From Clostridiaceae bacterium (lineage in GTDB: Bacteria; Bacillota; Clostridia; Oscillospirales; Acutalibacteraceae): a stretch of DNA of 16,357 bases. Every line of letters begins with the position of its first letter. The first letter of the stretch is position 1. Positions 12,621 through 16,357 of the stretch are shown here, piece by piece. The DNA is taken from positions 1 to 16,357 of the forward strand of contig JAEDEQ010000045.1 in the NCBI GenBank assembly GCA_016293225.1, given 5' to 3'. Below the pieces are notes generated by a model that was given only the letters and a program-made list of their open reading frames with translations, had not been told where the DNA came from and made no database searches. Position numbers and translations under genes: made by a program.

Positions 12621-14537
12621 TCACTTGATTTTTGCGGCTTCAAAGGGTCTGCCCTCGCCCTCATAAAAGCGGCTGAACATTTCGTAAAACTCAAGTCTCA
12701 GACCCTGGATACCCGTGAGAAGTCCCTCAAGGGCAATGACAACAATGTTGCCGAGCACAACAACTATCATGCCTTTTACGCTCGAGGTATCGCCCGCAAG
12801 GGTGAAAACAACCATCATCATGCTCGCATGAACAATGACGAAAGCGCCAACGCGCAGGAACGAGACTGTGTTGCTGAAATACGAAAGAATATATTCGATA
12901 CATTCAAAAAGGTTCTGCAAAATGAAATCGCCGATACTGTCAGGCTTTTTGAACCTGCCCTCATCAAGAACGGGAGCAAGAAGCTCCTTGCAAAACAGAA
13001 CAACCACGCCGACAAGCAGCATCACCGTGCTTATTTTGGTGGGGAAAATACCCTTGCCCGCCATGAACGAATAAGCAAGGTTTGCGCCGCCGATATAGAC
13101 CACAAGACCCGCAAGTCCGTTTTCCGAAAACAGCGCCGTTCCGAGCTTTTTCTTTTTGATGTTCGTAATTATGCTGATAACGATTGCAAGAATAACAAGC
13201 GTTACGCCGATTCCGATTGCAAAGAGCAGAACGGTGTTTATGGAATCCATGACCGAAAGCGGTTTTGATTTAAGTCCGATTGCGTGATACACCGGATCAA
13301 GCAGCTCCTCAAAGCCGAACACGGAGCCGAAGATGAAGCCGAAGAACATTGACGAAATGCCGCACGGAACAAGAATTTTTCCAAGCTCAAGCTTTTTAAA
13401 CTTCCACGCAAGCAGACCGCCGAGGGCAAGCACAAAGCCCTGACCCACATCGCCGAACATTATGCCGAACAAAAGCGTATATGTTGCGGCAACAAACGCG
13501 GTGATATCAATATCGCTGTATGACGGCAGACCGTACATCTTGACAAAATAGGTATACGGCCTTGAAAAAATCACGTTTTTAAGTCGTACCGGCGGCGAGG
13601 AGTTCTTTTCCGGATCCTCAATTTCGGTAACAAACTCCGGATATTTTTCAAGCCTTTTTCTGAATTTTTTCTCCGCCGAGGCAGGTATCCAGCCGACAAA
13701 GAAGCAGCTTTTTTCGTGGTGAACCGCATATTTCCTCAGCTCAAAAACAGCGTTAAGCTCTTTAAGCTTAATATAGAGCGATTTAATCTTTTCGCCCTCC
13801 GTGCTCCAAATGGACTTGATTTTTTCGTCAAGCTCCTTTTGCTGCTGTCTGATAAGCTCGATGTTCTGGTTAAGACTTTGAATAATGTCGTCCGTTGTTC
13901 CGACTGCGGAGGGAATGTGGAGCCGCTCAAAGTGCAGCGAGGCGAAAATACCGTCTATTTCATCCTCGCGCTCCTTTGGCGCAAAGTATGCGCCCCAGTA
14001 GCCGGCCTCGTTTGATGAGCACGGACAGAAAAGAATGTACGGATTTTCACAATAGCCCTTTGTAAGCTTGAGATATCCGTCCTTGGGGAGGAAACCGAAA
14101 CGCGGACAAATGAACTTGCACTCAAAAATCTCGTCAAGTCCGACATTAAGCCCCGTAAAGTGGGAGTATTTTTCAATCCCGTCTGTACATTCTTCAAGCT
14201 GCTCCGAAAGGTTTTTGACCTCTTCGCCGAGTGTGTTGAGCGTTTCGCCCACTGAGCTTATATACTCCTTGGAGCGCTCGTCAACAACGGTTCCCCTGAT
14301 TTTTTTTGCGTCCTCATCAAGGCTCACGCCGAGCGAGGACGCAAGCTCCCTGATGTTTGCAAGAATCTGGGAATACGGGTTTTCCTCATTCAGCGCGGCG
14401 TAGCCCATTGACTGAGAGATAAAGTTGCCCGCGTATTCCGGATGGAAATTGCCGTCCGCACAGCAGGCGGTAATAAGTTTATTGAGCTGTGAGGCGGGAC
14501 CGTTTATCCTCACGAACTTCATTTTTTCAATAGCCAA
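12621..14537 (-). CDS. ntpI: V/A-type ATPase membrane stator subunit I
   Basis: 638 residues from a TTG start at 14537, with GGGGG 9 bases upstream. An ATG five codons later (14522) is too far from it, and MAIEKMKFV fits known I-subunit beginnings. The cytosolic N-terminal half (1-330) has coiled coil at about 95-120 and 215-265. The membrane half (about 345-610) has 7-8 helices. Key blocks are TLLFGIMFGDVGQGF (354-368), SYFSNTVSFLRVGAFVIVH (552-570) with the conserved stator Arg562, Glu604, and GLRLEFYEMFSRFYEG (612-627) with Arg614. These make the half-channels facing the K ring. It lies 14 bases after the C gene. Confidence 0.96.
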   Translation of the reverse strand: MAIEKMKFVRINGPASQLNKLITACCADGNFHPEYAGNFISQSMGYAALNEENPYSQILANIRELASSLGVSLDEDAKKIRGTVVDERSKEYISSVGETLNTLGEEVKNLSEQLEECTDGIEKYSHFTGLNVGLDEIFECKFICPRFGFLPKDGYLKLTKGYCENPYILFCPCSSNEAGYWGAYFAPKEREDEIDGIFASLHFERLHIPSAVGTTDDIIQSLNQNIELIRQQQKELDEKIKSIWSTEGEKIKSLYIKLKELNAVFELRKYAVHHEKSCFFVGWIPASAEKKFRKRLEKYPEFVTEIEDPEKNSSPPVRLKNVIFSRPYTYFVKMYGLPSYSDIDITAFVAATYTLLFGIMFGDVGQGFVLALGGLLAWKFKKLELGKILVPCGISSMFFGFIFGSVFGFEELLDPVYHAIGLKSKPLSVMDSINTVLLFAIGIGVTLVILAIVISIITNIKKKKLGTALFSENGLAGLVVYIGGANLAYSFMAGKGIFPTKISTVMLLVGVVVLFCKELLAPVLDEGRFKKPDSIGDFILQNLFECIEYILSYFSNTVSFLRVGAFVIVHASMMMVVFTLAGDTSSVKGMIVVVLGNIVVIALEGLLTGIQGLRLEFYEMFSRFYEGEGRPFEAAKIK

Positions 14538-14546
14538 TGAATTCGA

Positions 14547-14551
14547 CCCCC
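14547..14551 (-). promoter_or_regulatory. Ribosome binding site supporting a TTG start for subunit I
   Basis: GGGGG directly follows the C-subunit TAA stop and is 9 bases from the TTG. No ATG is available at a workable distance. Confidence 0.6.
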
Positions 14552-15589
14552 TTAATCGTCAATTCCGATGAGGTTTTTTCTGACCTCCTGCGCCGATACG
14601 CCGTATTTGCAGCCCTCAATAATGCGGATAAGGTTTGTAATCTCGTCCTGGGAAAGCAGCAGATAGCACAGCATAACCACCGGCGGATAAGAGGAAAATC
14701 TGATCTCTTTTTTGCAAAAGGAATGAAGAAACACCGCAAGCTCTTTTTCAAGATCCGCGTCCTTTTTTGAAGCGCTTTTATACGGCGTTTTTTCAAGCAC
14801 CGCCATGAAGTCTTCAACCTTTCTGCATTCGGCAAGCTTTTTGAGCGTACTCTCGGAAAGCAGCGTTATGCCGCCGGGCGCGCTTAATGCGGAAACAAGG
14901 GCGGCAATGTTTTGCGGATAATACTTGAGCGCTCGCCAGAAAGCGGAAAGCTTTTTGCAGTCAAGACTCCTTGCCGCAACCTCGGTTACCGCCTCACGCT
15001 CGCCCTTTGAGCCGCATTTTTTAACAAGCTTTCGGAACTCTTGTTCAAAGTATGCGTTAAAGGCGATCTCAAAGGTGAGATAGCTTTTCATCGGATTTTC
15101 AAGGCAACGCCTGTAAAGCCTGCCGTAATCGGTCTTATCAAGCGTCTGCGCAATCTCCTCAAACGAGTTTGCCCTGCCGAGGGCAAAAAGATCAATGCTC
15201 AGGTGTTTATCAACAAACGGATGCACCTGAAGCAGATACGACTGCGTTTTTTTTGAAAACATCAGAAGCGTGCAGCGCAAAATCTGCTCAACCTCTGTTT
15301 TTATAATAAAGTATTTGTAAAATTCGTCCCCTGTTGCAAGCTCATAGCGGCAAAGCGCACCGAACCTTGAAAAGCGGAATTTCTGAACAAGATCCTCAAG
15401 CGTCCTCGGCGGAAAGTCACTGAGCTCGGAATCAGAAAGCTCCTTTGCGTATTCGGTATTTGCTTTGAGGCAGGACGCAATTTCGTTTGAATTCCTGCAC
15501 GCAAGCAGGGCGTCATACTGCTCTTTTGAAAGCCGCTTTCCGTAGAACGCTCTGGAAAGGGCAAGAACGGCATTTGAAGCCTTGGACAC
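14552..15589 (-). CDS. atpC: V/A-type ATPase subunit C (rotor socket, d-like)
   Basis: 345 residues from a GTG at 15589. The GTG at 15598 overlaps the GGGAGG itself and cannot use it, whereas the second GTG is 8 bases away. The start reads MSKASNAVLALSRAFYGKRL. The subunit is an all-helical funnel that links the central shaft to the K ring. Family marks are the N-terminal SRAFYGKRLSKEQYDALL, a KYFIIKTEVEQILR block, FALGRANSFEEIAQTL (about 134-149), and a C-terminal NLIRIIEGCKYGVSAQEVRKNLI. In E. hirae and Thermus this gene lies between E and F; here it is second in the operon, before I. Confidence 0.92.
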   Translation of the reverse strand: MSKASNAVLALSRAFYGKRLSKEQYDALLACRNSNEIASCLKANTEYAKELSDSELSDFPPRTLEDLVQKFRFSRFGALCRYELATGDEFYKYFIIKTEVEQILRCTLLMFSKKTQSYLLQVHPFVDKHLSIDLFALGRANSFEEIAQTLDKTDYGRLYRRCLENPMKSYLTFEIAFNAYFEQEFRKLVKKCGSKGEREAVTEVAARSLDCKKLSAFWRALKYYPQNIAALVSALSAPGGITLLSESTLKKLAECRKVEDFMAVLEKTPYKSASKKDADLEKELAVFLHSFCKKEIRFSSYPPVVMLCYLLLSQDEITNLIRIIEGCKYGVSAQEVRKNLIGIDD

Positions 15590-15620
15590 ACTTTTCACCT
15601 CCCGCGTCTTTCGGTAAAAT

Positions 15621-15932
15621 TCAACCGTTAATAATGTTTTCGACCGCCTCGTTCACCCAGCGGTCACAGTTTTCTTCAAAGACGGCGGAAAGGCGCGCAA
15701 CAACCTCTTTTTCTTTTTCAGTAATCGTTTTTTCTGTTTCTTCAAGTTCTGAAAGCGCAGCCTTTTTCATTATTTCGGACTGCTCAAGAAATTCGCGATC
15801 GTTTTCCTCGCGCAGCTTCTGCTTTTTTTCGTCAAGCTCCCTGACTGCGGCAACACGCGCTCCGGCGGCGTTTTCAACGCTCTTGCGCGCCGTTCTGTCA
15901 ACCTCGATAAGCTTCTTGATAAGGTCATCCAT
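15621..15932 (-). CDS. atpH: V/A-type ATPase subunit G/H (peripheral stalk)
   Basis: 103 residues, the usual size. It is almost wholly a charged coiled coil (about residues 5-95) with many Glu, Lys and Arg, from MDDLIKKLIEVDRTARKSVE to the C-terminal NEAVENIING. It forms the peripheral stalk with subunit E. Identity rests on its length, composition and position as first gene of a V/A-ATPase operon; sequence motifs are weak in this family. ATG 15932 has AAGGAGG at 8-base spacing. The leader from the predicted start is about 80 bases and carries a dyad. Confidence 0.85.
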   Translation of the reverse strand: MDDLIKKLIEVDRTARKSVENAAGARVAAVRELDEKKQKLREENDREFLEQSEIMKKAALSELEETEKTITEKEKEVVARLSAVFEENCDRWVNEAVENIING

Positions 15933-15983
15933 TACTGACGCCTCCTTCTGATATTGACATAAGACCCGGCAAATGAAGGATTA

Positions 15984-16000
15984 ATGTTTTACCAAAACAT
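15984..16000. promoter_or_regulatory. 17-bp dyad just downstream of the ATPase transcript start (candidate operator)
   Basis: ATGTTTT (15984-15990) is inversely repeated as AAAACAT (15994-16000) around ACC. It begins about 12 bases after the predicted ATPase transcript start, a typical repressor position. It could also form a small RNA hairpin. No regulator gene is in the window. Confidence 0.4.
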
Positions 16001-16018
16001 CTGCAATCTATGGCAATT

Positions 16019-16046
16019 ATTATATCACTATTTTTTTTTTAATCAA
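16019..16046 (-). promoter_or_regulatory. Predicted promoter of the V/A-ATPase operon with an A10 spacer
   Basis: On the minus strand, TTGATT (16041-16046) and a perfect TATAAT (16019-16024) are 16 bases apart. Ten consecutive A bases fill most of the spacer. The predicted start is near 16012. Confidence 0.65.
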
Positions 16047-16141
16047 GCGCATAAAATAAAATCCCGTGTGCAAAAGCAACAATTATATTGCCAAATTGCA
16101 ATCATAAAATCGCTTTTCAGCCAAAACAGAAGCCGCTGTCC

Positions 16142-16170
16142 TTGCATATTGAAAAGCAGTGTGCTATTAT
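16142..16170 (+). promoter_or_regulatory. Predicted promoter of the right-edge plus-strand gene
   Basis: TTGCAT (16142-16147) and TATTAT (16165-16170) are separated by 17 bases. This predicts a start near 16177, a short leader before the TTG at 16201, and divergence from the ATPase promoter. Confidence 0.5.
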
Positions 16171-16200
16171 GTCATAAATTGCGGCCGGCAGGTGAATAAA

Positions 16201-16357
16201 TTGACGGAAAAAATCAAAGAACAAGGGCTTTGGGAAAGGCTCAAAGCCAACAGCCTCCCCGTCCTGCTTTACGGAATGGGCAACGGTGCGGACATGATAA
16301 TTGAAGAGCTTGAAAAGCTAAATATTCATTTTGCGGATACCTTTGCAAGCGACGGCT
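16201..16357 (+). CDS. Start of a possible FkbM-type methyltransferase (partial, cut by window edge)
   Basis: 52 codons are visible before the window ends. I prefer the TTG at 16201 because AGGTGA lies 5 bases upstream; an in-frame GTG at 16192 overlaps that site. The visible protein reads LWERLKANSLPVLLYGMGNG and then ADMIIEELEKLNIHFADTF, ending ASDG. The VLLYGMGNGAD block looks like a nucleotide-binding-style Gly-rich turn and, from memory, resembles the N-terminal part of clostridial FkbM-family methyltransferases. The methyltransferase domain itself is outside the window, so the name is tentative. It is divergent from the ATPase operon and has its own predicted promoter. Confidence 0.5.
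   Translation, partial: MTEKIKEQGLWERLKANSLPVLLYGMGNGADMIIEELEKLNIHFADTFASDG

Noticed and set aside
12582..13268. A 228-residue plus-strand open frame opposite the ATPase I gene
   Set aside because: It is an antisense shadow of a clearly recognised subunit I gene. Its composition is basic, with many Asn, His and Lys, and it shows no domain pattern.

Overview
The window looks like chromosomal DNA of an anaerobic Clostridia-type Firmicute, probably near Oscillospiraceae/Ruminococcaceae. The grounds are strong AGGAGG-type ribosome binding sites, mid-range GC, a complete V/A-type ATPase operon, a cysteine-rich clostridial FeoB with a separate FeoA, and an aconitase-X pair. The lineage is inferred from gene style only. 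No rRNA, tRNA, CRISPR array, prophage or intact transposase is visible.

Layout, left to right. (1) 1-1925: minus-strand start of a membrane-anchored protein of unknown function cut by the window edge, then a minus-strand D-Ala-D-Ala carboxypeptidase (S11) homologue whose three active-site motifs are all altered, then an intergenic region with divergent promoters. (2) 1926-2700: plus-strand metallophosphoesterase lacking two of the four expected metal-B ligands, closed by a strong terminator. (3) 2724-5073: minus-strand feoA-feoB ferrous-iron uptake operon with a palindrome over its predicted promoter. (4) 5303-7029: plus-strand two-gene aconitase-X operon (large catalytic subunit and small swivel subunit, overlapping by one base) with a leader of competing hairpins and a terminator at 7042-7079. 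(5) 7106-7285: a MITE-like element of about 180 bp with terminal inverted repeats and a long internal hairpin, abutting the stop codon of the next gene. (6) 7282-15932: a nine-gene minus-strand V/A-ATPase operon in transcription order G/H-C-I-K-F-E-A-B-D, which gives every core subunit of a rotary ion pump or synthase. Its promoter has an A10 spacer and is followed by a 17-bp dyad. (7) 16142-16357: a divergent plus-strand promoter and the start of a gene resembling the N-terminus of clostridial FkbM-type methyltransferases.

The ATPase genes form one machine: A3B3 head, D/F central shaft, E with G/H peripheral stalks, C as the socket on the rotor, and I plus the K ring in the membrane. FeoA and FeoB together import Fe(II), which the Fe-S enzyme AcnX needs, although no regulatory link is demonstrated. 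The observations most worth following up are the apparent pseudoenzyme DacA homologue, the metal-B-depleted phosphoesterase, the AcnX pair without known pathway partners, the MITE, the K subunit with an extra N-terminal hairpin and acidic linker, and the homopolymer spacer in the ATPase promoter.
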